A DNA stretch of 64,000 nucleotides from an uncultured Oscillospiraceae bacterium. Lineage in GTDB: Bacteria; Bacillota_A; Clostridia; Oscillospirales; Oscillospiraceae. The stretch spans positions 1 to 64,000 of the forward strand of contig CAJTTS010000002.1 of assembly GCA_910579155.1 (NCBI GenBank). Direction: 5' to 3'. Each line of letters opens with the position of its first letter. Positions within the stretch are counted from its first letter, which is position 1. The notes below the pieces were generated by a model. It saw only the letters and a list, made by a program, of their open reading frames with translations. It was not told the DNA's origin and ran no database searches. Shown here one piece after another: positions 1 to 6,726 of this stretch. A program made the position numbers and the translations under genes.

Positions 1-2
1 TG

Positions 3-383
3 AATATCGACGACCACAACCGCATCCCCACCACCGACGCCCGCCTCCTGCGGCGGATCGAGCGGGACGCCCGAACCCGGGGCTACAGCGCCCAGGCCAC
101 CATCAAGATATGGCCCTCCGTCCGGCGGGGGGAGGAGAACAATATTTTCCCCTTCCAGGACAGCGCGGACGTGGTATTCAACTCCGCCTTGATCTATGAG
201 ATGTCCCTGTTGAAGCCCTATGTACAGCCCCTGCTCTTCGGTGTTCCCCGGGACAGCGAGGAGTACATCGAAGCCAAGCGGCTGCTGAAGTTCCTGAACT
301 ACTTTCTGCCCATCCCTGCGGACAACATTCCCAAGACCTCCCTCATGCGGGAGTTCATCGGCGGGGGCTGTTACCTCGTCTGA
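3..383 (+). CDS. Nucleoside (uridine) kinase family protein, C-terminal part only
   Basis: The frame is open from the left edge of the window and stops with TGA at 381-383, so only the last 126 residues are present and the start lies outside. The visible part carries the tail typical of the Clostridia/Thermotoga uridine-kinase-like proteins that place a TGS/threonyl-tRNA-synthetase-like module before a P-loop kinase. Segments such as RGYSAQATIKIWPSVRRGE, NNIFPFQDSADVVFNSALIYE and the terminal IPKTSLMREFIGGGCY are characteristic. The P-loop itself is upstream and not visible, so catalytic competence cannot be judged. The family phosphorylates nucleosides in salvage, but the substrate here is inferred. 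A strong hairpin terminator follows 8 bases after the stop. Confidence 0.8.
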   Translation, partial: NIDDHNRIPTTDARLLRRIERDARTRGYSAQATIKIWPSVRRGEENNIFPFQDSADVVFNSALIYEMSLLKPYVQPLLFGVPRDSEEYIEAKRLLKFLNYFLPIPADNIPKTSLMREFIGGGCYLV

Positions 384-391
384 CAAAACAA

Positions 392-430
392 AACCGCGCT
401 TTCCGGCCCGTTTGGCCGGAAAGCGCGGTT
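392..430. terminator. Strong hairpin terminator between convergent genes
   Basis: A perfect 17-bp inverted repeat (392-408 with 414-430, 5-nt loop) sits between the plus-strand kinase gene and the minus-strand regulator gene. T-rich sequence follows on the plus side, so it should end the kinase transcript. On the minus strand it lies directly after the extended reading frame of the regulator, so it probably serves both genes. Confidence 0.85.
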
Positions 431-432
431 CT

Positions 433-543
433 TTATGTTTCTTCTTCCCCGCCCGGTTTTCTCCGCCGGACCTCCGCCACTGCGCCCGCTACAGTCAGGG
501 CGGCGGAGCAGACCAGCATGATCTGAAAGATCAGCAGATTAAC
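433..543 (-). other. In-frame coding remnant after the regulator's TAG stop (lost last membrane helix)
   Basis: Directly after the TAG that ends the regulator gene (544-546), the same frame stays open for 36 codons to a TAA at 433-435. It would encode a hydrophobic helix (LLIFQIMLVCSAALTVAGAV) followed by a basic tail (AEVRRRK). This is what a final transmembrane segment with positive-inside charge looks like, and the terminator begins right behind the TAA. The simplest reading is that the gene originally ended at 433 and a nonsense mutation now removes the last helix. A sequencing error or stop-codon readthrough would give the same picture. Confidence 0.55.
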
Positions 544-1479
544 CTAGGATACGTCCCCGAGGCCGCGCCGGAGCAGCATATCGCTCACGGAGAAGTATTC
601 CCAAAAGCCGGGCCCGCCCGTTTCCGCAATAAGCAGGTCGCACAGGCTGTTAAACACCGGCGTAGCGAAGCTGGCCAGCAGAGTGGTCAGCCCCGACTTC
701 AGCCATGGCCCTGCGGGGAGCCAATACCAGACCGCAAACCCTGCCCACAAGAATGCCACGCCCGCCAGGGCCAGAGGATAGGCCAGGGTGAGGAGCCAGT
801 CCCCGCCGGTAAACGCCCAGATCACCGCCAGCAGCCCAAACACCCATAGGCTGAGCACACCCACACACAACGGCAGCACGTGTTTCCCATAAAACCGCCA
901 CACCGCCCACCAGCCCCAGGGCAGAGCGAGGCATACCACCGTAATGGCAAGCCCGCCCAGGAGCCACCAGCCACCCACATTGATCCAGCAGGCCAGCAGA
1001 AGGACGAGCAGGCATCCGGTGGCCGTTCCCATGCACGTCGTCATCCGCCTGCCCTTGCGCACATAAGCCGGCAAATTGGTGAAGCAGAACGCCAGCGCAC
1101 AAGACGCCAGCACAATCCAGAACCAATCCAGGGTATGAAATATGGCCAGATTACAGATCAAGCACACCACAATGGCGACGACATAGCCCACCGCAAAAAA
1201 ACGCTGCGTCCCGGCCACTATCTGCCGCCAGCGCTTTGCGGCCGTCTCCTGGCTGTGGGCCTGGTCATCGTCGCAGGCGGTGAAAAACTCGTGCTCCGTA
1301 ATGTGCAGCGCCCCGCAGATGGCGGTCACCATGGATACATCCGGGTAGGACAGCGCACGCTCCCACTTGCTGACAGTGGACTCGGTGACAAATAACTGCG
1401 CCGCCAGCTCCTTCTGGGTCAGCCTCGCCTCCAGACGCTTTTTACGGATGTACTCTCCAAAGGGTTTCTTTTCATTCAT
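544..1479 (-). CDS. XRE-family transcriptional regulator with multi-pass membrane domain
   Basis: The 311-residue protein begins with a helix-turn-helix of the XRE/Cro type at about residues 8-62 (GEYIRKKRLEARLTQKELA, then VTESTVSKWERALSYPDVS). About seven hydrophobic helices follow, from residue 90 to the end. This architecture is common in Firmicutes and suggests a membrane-tethered DNA-binding regulator that senses the envelope; the signal and targets are unknown. The ATG at 1479 has an AAGGAG ribosome site a few bases upstream. The coding frame appears to be cut short by a TAG at 544-546, because the following 36 codons encode a plausible further membrane helix. The gene stands alone, convergent with the kinase gene and downstream of gltX on the same strand. 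Confidence 0.8.
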   Translation of the reverse strand: MNEKKPFGEYIRKKRLEARLTQKELAAQLFVTESTVSKWERALSYPDVSMVTAICGALHITEHEFFTACDDDQAHSQETAAKRWRQIVAGTQRFFAVGYVVAIVVCLICNLAIFHTLDWFWIVLASCALAFCFTNLPAYVRKGRRMTTCMGTATGCLLVLLLACWINVGGWWLLGGLAITVVCLALPWGWWAVWRFYGKHVLPLCVGVLSLWVFGLLAVIWAFTGGDWLLTLAYPLALAGVAFLWAGFAVWYWLPAGPWLKSGLTTLLASFATPVFNSLCDLLIAETGGPGFWEYFSVSDMLLRRGLGDVS

Positions 1480-1589
1480 AGGTAGTCGCTCCTTATCGTT
1501 GGATATGCTTCCACCCTATCCGCCCGGAGGGGAAAAGTCAAGGGGTTTGCCCGGAAAACCAACTCGACTGTCAGGAAAGTCGGCCTGTA

Positions 1590-3263
1590 TCAACGGTTTG
1601 CGAGCTTTGACCGAAATGCCTCCACTCTGCTGACGGCGGCGTCTTTGCCAATCACGTGGATGATGCCGTGCAGGTCCGGCGTATTGGTGGTTCCGGTCAG
1701 CGCGTAGCGGATAAAAGAGGAGAGGTCCGCAATAGAACCGTTATAGTCCTCCGGGCGCTTCTTATAAGCGCCCATCTTCACGCAGTAGTTGTGCCGGACG
1801 GCGACCTCCTTCACCTTGTTAAACCATTCGTTGGAATCATCGTCATAATCAAAGGTCTCCAGATAGTCTCCGAGGATCTCCGGGATGCGTTCCTTGTGCG
1901 GCAGGAACGCATCGGGAAGGGCGGCGTCCACGGTAAAGGCGGGGTCGTACATATAAGGATACAGTTCCATCAGGTCGGACCACTTGGCCACGTCCAGGCG
2001 CCTCTCATGCCACACTGTGATGGACTTGCGGAAGATATCCGCGTTGTGTTCAATAAAGCTGTTCAGCTTGGCGTCATATCGTCCGGCCCAAGCGGAAACT
2101 GAGGCGAATATCTGCTCCTCCGACATATGGCCAACGCGCTTTTTCGCCACGTTGTTCAGCTTGTCAAAATCGAACAGAGCCCCGGCTGCGCCGCTCTTGG
2201 ACAGGTCCAGGCTGAAATCAAATATGGACGCGTCCATATTCTCCTCGCGCCAAGGCTCATAATCCGCGCTCCCGATGGTCAGCAGATAGTCCAGGACGGC
2301 AGGGATTGGATAACCGGCCTCGTCATAATAACCAACCCGCGCTTCCGGGTCTTTCCGCTTACTCAGCTTGCGGCGGGAGATACCCTCGCCATCCTCCTTG
2401 GCCTCGTTTTTCATGATGGGGCTCAGATGGGTGTAGCGGGGCACAGGGAAGTCCAGCATCTCGAACATCTCCACATGCAGAGGAATGGAGGCGATCCATT
2501 CATCCGCGCGGATCACGTCGGTGGTCCGCATCAGATGATCGTCCACCACATGGGCGAAATGGTACGTGGGCAGGCCGTCCCCCTTGATGATAACGGCGTC
2601 CAGAATGTTTTCCTGCATGGAAATATCGCCGCGGATCATATCGTGGTACACTCGGCTGACACCCAGCCTGCCGCCGCTGCGCAAACGAACGATCCACCGG
2701 TCGCCGTTCGCGATGCGCTTTAAAACGGTCTCCTCGTCCAAGTTCCGGCAGGCAGCCCACTCACCGTAGTAGCCCTTTTGCAGGGCCTCGGCCGCCTCCT
2801 GCTTTTCACGGATCGCCTCCAGCTCGTCGGAGGTGCAGAAGCAGGGATAGGCCCGGTCAATCTCCACCAAATACTTGGCGAACGTCTGATAGATCTCCTT
2901 GCGAAGGGACTGGCGGTACGGACCGTACCTGCCGCTGTCCTCGGTCTCGCCAATGGCCCCCTCGTCGAAGTGAATCTGAAACTCATCCAGAGCATTGATG
3001 ATCTCGGTGACCCCGTTTTCGATCTGGCGCTTCTGGTCGGTGTCCTCGATGCGGAGGAAGAACACGCCGCCCCGGCTCCTGGTAAAGATGCTGTTCAGCA
3101 AGGCGGTATACAGTCCGCCGATGTGCATGAAGCCCGTGGGGCTTGGGGCAAAGCGGGTACATACCGCCCCTTCAGGCAGGTCCCTGGGGGGATACAGGGC
3201 CTCAGCCTCCTGATAGGTCATCTTGATATTGGGAAAAAGTGCCTCAGCAACCCGTTTACTCAT
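1590..3263 (-). CDS. gltX: Glutamyl-tRNA synthetase (class I, divergent GltX)
   Basis: The 557-residue class I aminoacyl-tRNA synthetase charges tRNA with glutamate in the cytoplasm. The ATP-binding HIGH-type motif is FAPSPTGFMHIGG (HIGG at residues 47-50). The second signature is KLSKRKD near residue 300, a KMSKS variant. LRIEDTDQKR and the recognition block GLPTYHFAHVVDDHLM also fit Glx-RS proteins. The length is somewhat above the usual 470-500, and the C-terminal anticodon-binding part is divergent, so discrimination between tRNA-Glu and tRNA-Gln cannot be judged. In Clostridia such enzymes may charge both tRNAs, with an amidotransferase correcting Gln. The ATG at 3263 has an AAGGAG site 10 bases upstream and a consensus promoter at 3319-3348. 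Confidence 0.93.
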   Translation of the reverse strand: MSKRVAEALFPNIKMTYQEAEALYPPRDLPEGAVCTRFAPSPTGFMHIGGLYTALLNSIFTRSRGGVFFLRIEDTDQKRQIENGVTEIINALDEFQIHFDEGAIGETEDSGRYGPYRQSLRKEIYQTFAKYLVEIDRAYPCFCTSDELEAIREKQEAAEALQKGYYGEWAACRNLDEETVLKRIANGDRWIVRLRSGGRLGVSRVYHDMIRGDISMQENILDAVIIKGDGLPTYHFAHVVDDHLMRTTDVIRADEWIASIPLHVEMFEMLDFPVPRYTHLSPIMKNEAKEDGEGISRRKLSKRKDPEARVGYYDEAGYPIPAVLDYLLTIGSADYEPWREENMDASIFDFSLDLSKSGAAGALFDFDKLNNVAKKRVGHMSEEQIFASVSAWAGRYDAKLNSFIEHNADIFRKSITVWHERRLDVAKWSDLMELYPYMYDPAFTVDAALPDAFLPHKERIPEILGDYLETFDYDDDSNEWFNKVKEVAVRHNYCVKMGAYKKRPEDYNGSIADLSSFIRYALTGTTNTPDLHGIIHVIGKDAAVSRVEAFRSKLANR

Positions 3264-3318
3264 ATAAAAACAACTCCTTATGGTATAGATTTGCCGTTTA
3301 GGTCCACATATTGCGGGT

Positions 3319-3348
3319 ATTATACTATACTTCGATCCTTGATGTCAA
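3319..3348 (-). promoter_or_regulatory. Sigma-A promoter of gltX
   Basis: Reading the minus strand, a perfect TTGACA (3348-3343) is followed after 18 bases by a perfect TATAAT (3324-3319). Transcription would start near 3312, about 50 bases before the gltX ATG. It lies downstream of the hairpin terminator at 3393-3418, so gltX can be read independently of the structured leader region. Confidence 0.85.
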
Positions 3349-3392
3349 TGCTCAGGCAGGCGGCGGTCCTTTCCTTTCTGCCAAAAAACAAA

Positions 3393-3418
3393 CGTCCCGC
3401 AGGCAAACCTGCGGGACG
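3393..3418 (-). terminator. Hairpin terminator (minus strand) ahead of gltX
   Basis: An 11-bp perfect stem (3393-3403 with 3408-3418, loop CAAA) is followed on the minus strand by a run rich in T (TTTGTTTTTT). It would end transcripts arriving from the structured region at 3420-3541, or from the secreted-protein gene upstream. The arm contains GTCCCG, which also occurs in the preceding hairpin region, so alternative pairing is conceivable. Confidence 0.8.
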
Positions 3419-3493
3419 ATAAAAACGGAGCCGTTTTAGGGGCTTCGGGACACTTGGTCCGGGGGGCTCCGGTCTTTGCCGGAGCAGCCCCGG

Positions 3494-3520
3494 TTAGAAG
3501 AAGAGGAAATCGCAACGCAT
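3494..3520 (-). CDS. Eight-codon leader peptide MRCDFLFF
   Basis: The ATG at 3520-3518 opens a frame reading M-R-C-D-F-L-F-F and stopping with TAA at 3496-3494. An AGGAAGGA ribosome-binding sequence lies about 10 bases upstream, unusually good for a chance ORF of this size. The peptide ends just before the first strong hairpin of the leader, the usual geometry for ribosome-stalling or attenuation control. Three of the eight codons are Phe and one is Cys. The function is inferred only from layout. Confidence 0.4.
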   Translation of the reverse strand: MRCDFLFF

Positions 3521-3639
3521 TGTCTGGCTTTCCTTCCTGACAAGATCAGTGTACCACAAAGCTCACAAAGAAACTAGGGGTAATTTGCGAACTGTTTGTT
3601 AAATATCTATGAATTCCTAATCACAGTTTCCACTGGATA

Positions 3640-4158
3640 TTACTGGATGGAATAGGGCCCCCGGGCCAGCACCTTCACTGTGGGCGCGGTGGCGGTCACC
3701 TTCCGGGTGCTGATCGTGACCATGTACAGATGGTTGACCGCCAAGGCCTGTCCGTTGCCCAGCACGCTGCCTTCGGTGGTATCGATCAGGCCCACACTGT
3801 CCTCGCTGCCGCACACAGCGGCGCCAATGCGCAGCATCACCTCACAGCCCACGTCCCCCACCAGGGACTGCCCCTGAGACAGGGTGACCACGGTGAACAC
3901 GCCGTTCCCGACGGAGGGGACGGTCGTTGTCCCGCCGTTTCCAGCCAGGATGTTTTTCAGCGACTGCTCCATCTCCGCCTTGCGCTGGGTAACGGCCTGG
4001 TCCACCATATCCTGCACCTGCCTGGTGTAGGTGCCGCTGAGGTAGCTCAGGGTGACCAGGGGGTCGTCCTGCCCGCCCGGGGTGGCGTTGGCGGCGTAGG
4101 CCGCCGTGAACAGGAAGCAGACGCACAGCGCCGCCATGGCAATTTTCAGTGTTTTCAT
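3640..4158 (-). CDS. Secreted protein of unknown function
   Basis: The 172-residue protein starts with a clear signal peptide (MKTLKIAMAALCVCFLFTAA, with a likely cleavage after an Ala in AYAANA near residue 25). The mature part has an early segment predicted to be helical and charged (residues 40-70, TYTRQVQDMVDQAVTQRKAE) and a Gly/Val-rich beta-type region to the end. I recognise no catalytic motif and cannot name a family. The ATG at 4158 is preceded by GGAGG at good spacing. It is separated from mazF by a 320-base palindrome-rich gap and has no obvious operon partner. Secretion is supported; function is not. Confidence 0.7.
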   Translation of the reverse strand: MKTLKIAMAALCVCFLFTAAYAANATPGGQDDPLVTLSYLSGTYTRQVQDMVDQAVTQRKAEMEQSLKNILAGNGGTTTVPSVGNGVFTVVTLSQGQSLVGDVGCEVMLRIGAAVCGSEDSVGLIDTTEGSVLGNGQALAVNHLYMVTISTRKVTATAPTVKVLARGPYSIQ

Positions 4159-4184
4159 ATGTAGATACCTCCAAGTGTATGGGC

Positions 4185-4289
4185 GCAGGGGCCTTCTCTC
4201 CGTGGGGACAGTTCATACCGGGTCGGGCAAAAGCCCTGTTCCATCTGCACATCCTGTTCGAGCCGTCCCCACGGGGAGAAGGTCCCTGC
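4185..4289. repeat. Long imperfect inverted repeat (25-bp arms)
   Basis: Arms at 4185-4209 and 4265-4289 match at 23 of 25 positions, separated by 55 bases. Each arm contains the near-palindrome TCTCCCCGTGGGGA or its one-base variant. This resembles a dispersed palindromic element or a small non-autonomous insertion more than a terminator. Whether it recurs elsewhere in the genome cannot be seen here. Confidence 0.6.
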
Positions 4290-4480
4290 ACCCCTTACCC
4301 GCCTGCCCTGGAAACCGGGGCAGGCGGGGCAGGGCTTCCGCGTTGTCACGCTGCGAAGCGGCCAGGACGCTCGGTCGCTTTCGCTCCGCCTCGGGCAAAA
4401 CCTGCCGCCGCCGTGCGGCGGTCGGGCCGTTGCCCTCGCTTCGTTCCACGCCGCCTCGCTGTCCGCTTCTCCGCGCTTTT
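4290..4480. other. GC-rich gene-free gap with further hairpins
   Basis: No gene is credible here. An exact 11-bp hairpin (4298-4308 with 4318-4328) follows the long inverted repeat. The rest is GC-rich sequence with repeated TCGCT/CCGCCTCG-type words up to the end of mazF. Reading frames that cross it are shadows of base composition. Confidence 0.5.
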
Positions 4481-4846
4481 TTATACCAGCCGTTCCGGGC
4501 TCAGGCCGAAGCTGACGGCGATGGCGCTGTCCACCCGCCGCATCACCTGGTCGTCCACCCGGCCCATGTGCTCCCGCAGCCGCTTTTTGTCCAGCGTGCG
4601 GATCTGCTCCAAAAGGACCACCGAGTCCTTGGGCAGGCCGCAGCTATGGGAGGCCAGGGTAATATGGGTGGGCAGACGGGCCTTCCCCGTCTGGGAGGTG
4701 ATCGCAGCCGCGATCACCGTAGGGCTGTGTTTGTTGCCGGTGTCGTTCTGGACGATGAGCACCGGGCGGACGCCACCCTGCTCACTGCCCACCACCGGGC
4801 TTAGGTCCGCGTAAAAAATGTCGCCGCGCTTGACGCTGTTGTCCAC
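4481..4846 (-). CDS. mazF: MazF/PemK-type endoribonuclease toxin (EndoA-like)
   Basis: The 121-residue protein matches the MazF/EndoA family over its full length. [19 protein letters not shown] leads into RPVLIVQND, and AITSQTGK carries the conserved Thr paired with the Arg of RPVLIV in catalysis. Members cleave mRNA at short sequences and are normally held by a small antitoxin. The start is GTG at 4846 with GGAG upstream. It follows alr, as in Bacillus subtilis, where alr, ndoAI and ndoA are adjacent. Here the 132 bases between alr and mazF hold no plausible antitoxin ORF, so the partner is missing, encoded elsewhere or not needed. Confidence 0.92.
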   Translation of the reverse strand: MDNSVKRGDIFYADLSPVVGSEQGGVRPVLIVQNDTGNKHSPTVIAAAITSQTGKARLPTHITLASHSCGLPKDSVVLLEQIRTLDKKRLREHMGRVDDQVMRRVDSAIAVSFGLSPERLV

Positions 4847-4978
4847 AGGATCTCACACTCCGCCGGATATAGTGCCCGGCTACGCTTATGTAGACCGGGT
4901 ACTATCATTCTCCCACGGCGCGGCGGCTTTTATACCGGCAGTCCGGGAAAAACCGCCGCCGGCTCTTCCCTGACTATC

Positions 4979-6109
4979 CTATGCGTCTATGTAGATTCTT
5001 GGCACTCTGGGGGCAACGGCGCACACCAGCTCGTAGGAGATGGTGCCCGCCAGCTCCGCCTGGCGCTCCACCGGCAGATGGGGGCCAAACACCTCCGCCA
5101 CGTCGCCGGGCTTCACGCCGGCCGTCTCATCCAAACCGACCATGCACATATCCATGCATACCCGGCCCATGATGGGGCGGGCCCGGCCGTCCAGCCACAC
5201 GCCGCCCTTGTTGGACAGCACCCGGTGCAGGCCGTCGGCGTAGCCGATGGGCAGCACCGCCGTCCGCCCGCCCCCGGGGCCAAAGCTCGCCGTACAGCCG
5301 TAGCTCACCGGGGTGTCCGCCGGGAAATCCCGCACCGCCGCCACCCGGCTGAGCAGCGACATCACCGGCTTGAGGCCAGGGCCGTCCAGGCCCTCGCAGG
5401 AGGGGGCGGGGTAGTGCCCGTACAGGGCGATCCCGGGGCGAACCATGTCCATGTGCGTACACGGATAGTTTAACACGGCGGCGCTGGCCGCGCAATGGCG
5501 AATTTCAAAAATACGGCCTTTTTTTTCCTCCAGCTCCTCTAAAACATCCAGGAACCGGGTGAACTGGAGCATGGTGTATTCCTCGTCGCCGTCCGCGTCG
5601 GCGAAGTGGGTGAAGACGCCCTCCGGCTCCAGGTGGGGCAGGGCACACAGCGCTGCCAGCTCCTCCGCCGCCCACTCCGGATCGTGATCCAGCACCCCCA
5701 GGCGGCTCATGCCGGTATCCACCTTGAGGTGGATTTTCGCCCGCTTCCCCGCCGCCCCGGCGGCGTCGGACAGGGCCCGGGCCAGCTCAGGGGTAAACAC
5801 CCCCTGGGTCACGTCCAGGTCCACCACCTCGGCCGCCAGCTCTGGGGGAGTATATCCCAGAATCAGGATGGGCGCGGAAATCCCCGCTCTTCGCAGCTCC
5901 GCCGCTTCGTCCAGGCAGGCCACCGCCAGGTAGTCCGCCCCCAGCTCCGCCATGCGGCGGGCCACCGGCACGGCCCCATGACCGTAGGCGTTGGCCTTCA
6001 CAGTGGCCAAAAATTTACTGTCCGGGGCACAGGTCCGCAAGTCCCGGTAATTGTGTTCCAGATTGCCCAGACTGATCTCAGCCCAGGTTCTCGCTGTTTC
6101 CCGCGTCAT
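4979..6109 (-). CDS. alr: Alanine racemase
   Basis: The 376-residue PLP enzyme interconverts L- and D-alanine for peptidoglycan synthesis. The PLP-binding lysine sits in TVKANAYGHGA near residue 38. The catalytic tyrosine region is TPVSYGCTASFGPGG, and the C-terminal GRVCMDMCMV and EVFGPHLPV blocks are typical of the family. The start overlaps the end of the upstream lipoprotein gene by about 32 bases, implying translational coupling. The order nnr, lipoprotein, alr, mazF parallels the acpS-ydcC-alrA-ndoA block of Bacillus subtilis. Confidence 0.96.
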   Translation of the reverse strand: MTRETARTWAEISLGNLEHNYRDLRTCAPDSKFLATVKANAYGHGAVPVARRMAELGADYLAVACLDEAAELRRAGISAPILILGYTPPELAAEVVDLDVTQGVFTPELARALSDAAGAAGKRAKIHLKVDTGMSRLGVLDHDPEWAAEELAALCALPHLEPEGVFTHFADADGDEEYTMLQFTRFLDVLEELEEKKGRIFEIRHCAASAAVLNYPCTHMDMVRPGIALYGHYPAPSCEGLDGPGLKPVMSLLSRVAAVRDFPADTPVSYGCTASFGPGGGRTAVLPIGYADGLHRVLSNKGGVWLDGRARPIMGRVCMDMCMVGLDETAGVKPGDVAEVFGPHLPVERQAELAGTISYELVCAVAPRVPRIYIDA

Positions 6110-6707
6110 CTTGTTTCAGCTCCGTTGTAAAATTGGATATCCGCGCCGTCAGCACCGTCTCCCCCGCCACGCTCACCTCGGCGCCCAGCAGGTCATGTCT
6201 GGCCCGGTCGAAGGTGAGCAGGAACTGGGCGCCCGTGTTGACCGCCAGCTCCGGGTCCTGGAAGGAGATTTGCAGGTACTGCCCCTCATCCCCCGCCCAG
6301 GCACATTTGGCCATATAGCCCTTCTCAATCTGCTCCATAACGGCGGTGACGGCGGACACTGGGGTCAGTCCGTCCCCGTCCAGCAGGCCCAGGGACAGTC
6401 CCGCGCCATCGTACTCCAGCACGGTTTCCCCCTCCGCGATCCGGGCGGTAATGCCCGCCACCAGCTCCGGGGCGGTAACGGTGAGCACCGTCTCCCCCTC
6501 CCTCTGCCAGCTCGCGTCCAGCGTGAAATCGTACACCGCCTCGCTGTAGCACACGGAAACGTCCACCGTGGCCGACCAGCCCGCCAGCGCCGTATACTCC
6601 TCCCGAAGGGCCAGCGCCGCCTCCTCCGGGGTCTCCGCCACGTTCACGGCCTTGCAGCCGGACAGCAGCAGGGTCATCATCAGTACACAAGCCGTCAACT
6701 TGCGCAC
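6078..6707 (-). CDS. Lipoprotein, YdcC/LolA-like
   Basis: The 209-residue protein has a lipoprotein signal (MRKLTACVLMMTLLLSGC, lipobox LSGC with Cys18). The mature part reads as a beta-rich domain, as in the LolA-fold lipoproteins called YdcC or outer-membrane-lipoprotein-sorting-like in Firmicutes. Assignment to that fold rests on size, the lipobox, the beta pattern and, mostly, the position directly before alr as for B. subtilis ydcC. It should be anchored on the outer face of the membrane. No enzymatic motif is visible. Confidence 0.7.
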   Translation of the reverse strand: MRKLTACVLMMTLLLSGCKAVNVAETPEEAALALREEYTALAGWSATVDVSVCYSEAVYDFTLDASWQREGETVLTVTAPELVAGITARIAEGETVLEYDGAGLSLGLLDGDGLTPVSAVTAVMEQIEKGYMAKCAWAGDEGQYLQISFQDPELAVNTGAQFLLTFDRARHDLLGAEVSVAGETVLTARISNFTTELKQDDAGNSENLG

Positions 6708-6726
6708 TTCTCAGATTCCTCCTCGT

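Larger units (their letters stand above)
3393..3541 (-). ncRNA. Candidate structured leader / attenuator RNA (unrecognised family)
   Basis: Between the secreted-protein gene and gltX lies about 375 bases without a large gene. On the minus strand it holds an extended -10 element (TGG-TACACT at 3553-3548), then an 8-codon ORF with a ribosome site. Several hairpins follow: an outer GGGGCT/AGCCCC pairing enclosing a GCTCCGG/CCGGAGC stem, the exact palindrome AAAACGGCTCCGTTTT near 3422-3437, and the terminator at 3393-3418. The order of short ORF, alternative hairpins and terminator is that of a translation-coupled attenuator. I see no T-box, 6S, SRP or known riboswitch consensus. gltX also has its own promoter downstream, so the RNA may be a stand-alone small RNA instead. 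Confidence 0.4.

Noticed and set aside
3419..3560. Known RNA families (T-box, 6S, SRP RNA, common riboswitches) for the leader upstream of gltX
   Set aside because: None of their conserved sequence blocks is present, so only a generic structured-leader call is made.
4847..4978. A MazE/NdoAI-type antitoxin between alr and mazF
   Set aside because: I looked for a ribbon-helix-helix-like ORF on the minus strand and found none; the space is too short and contains stops.
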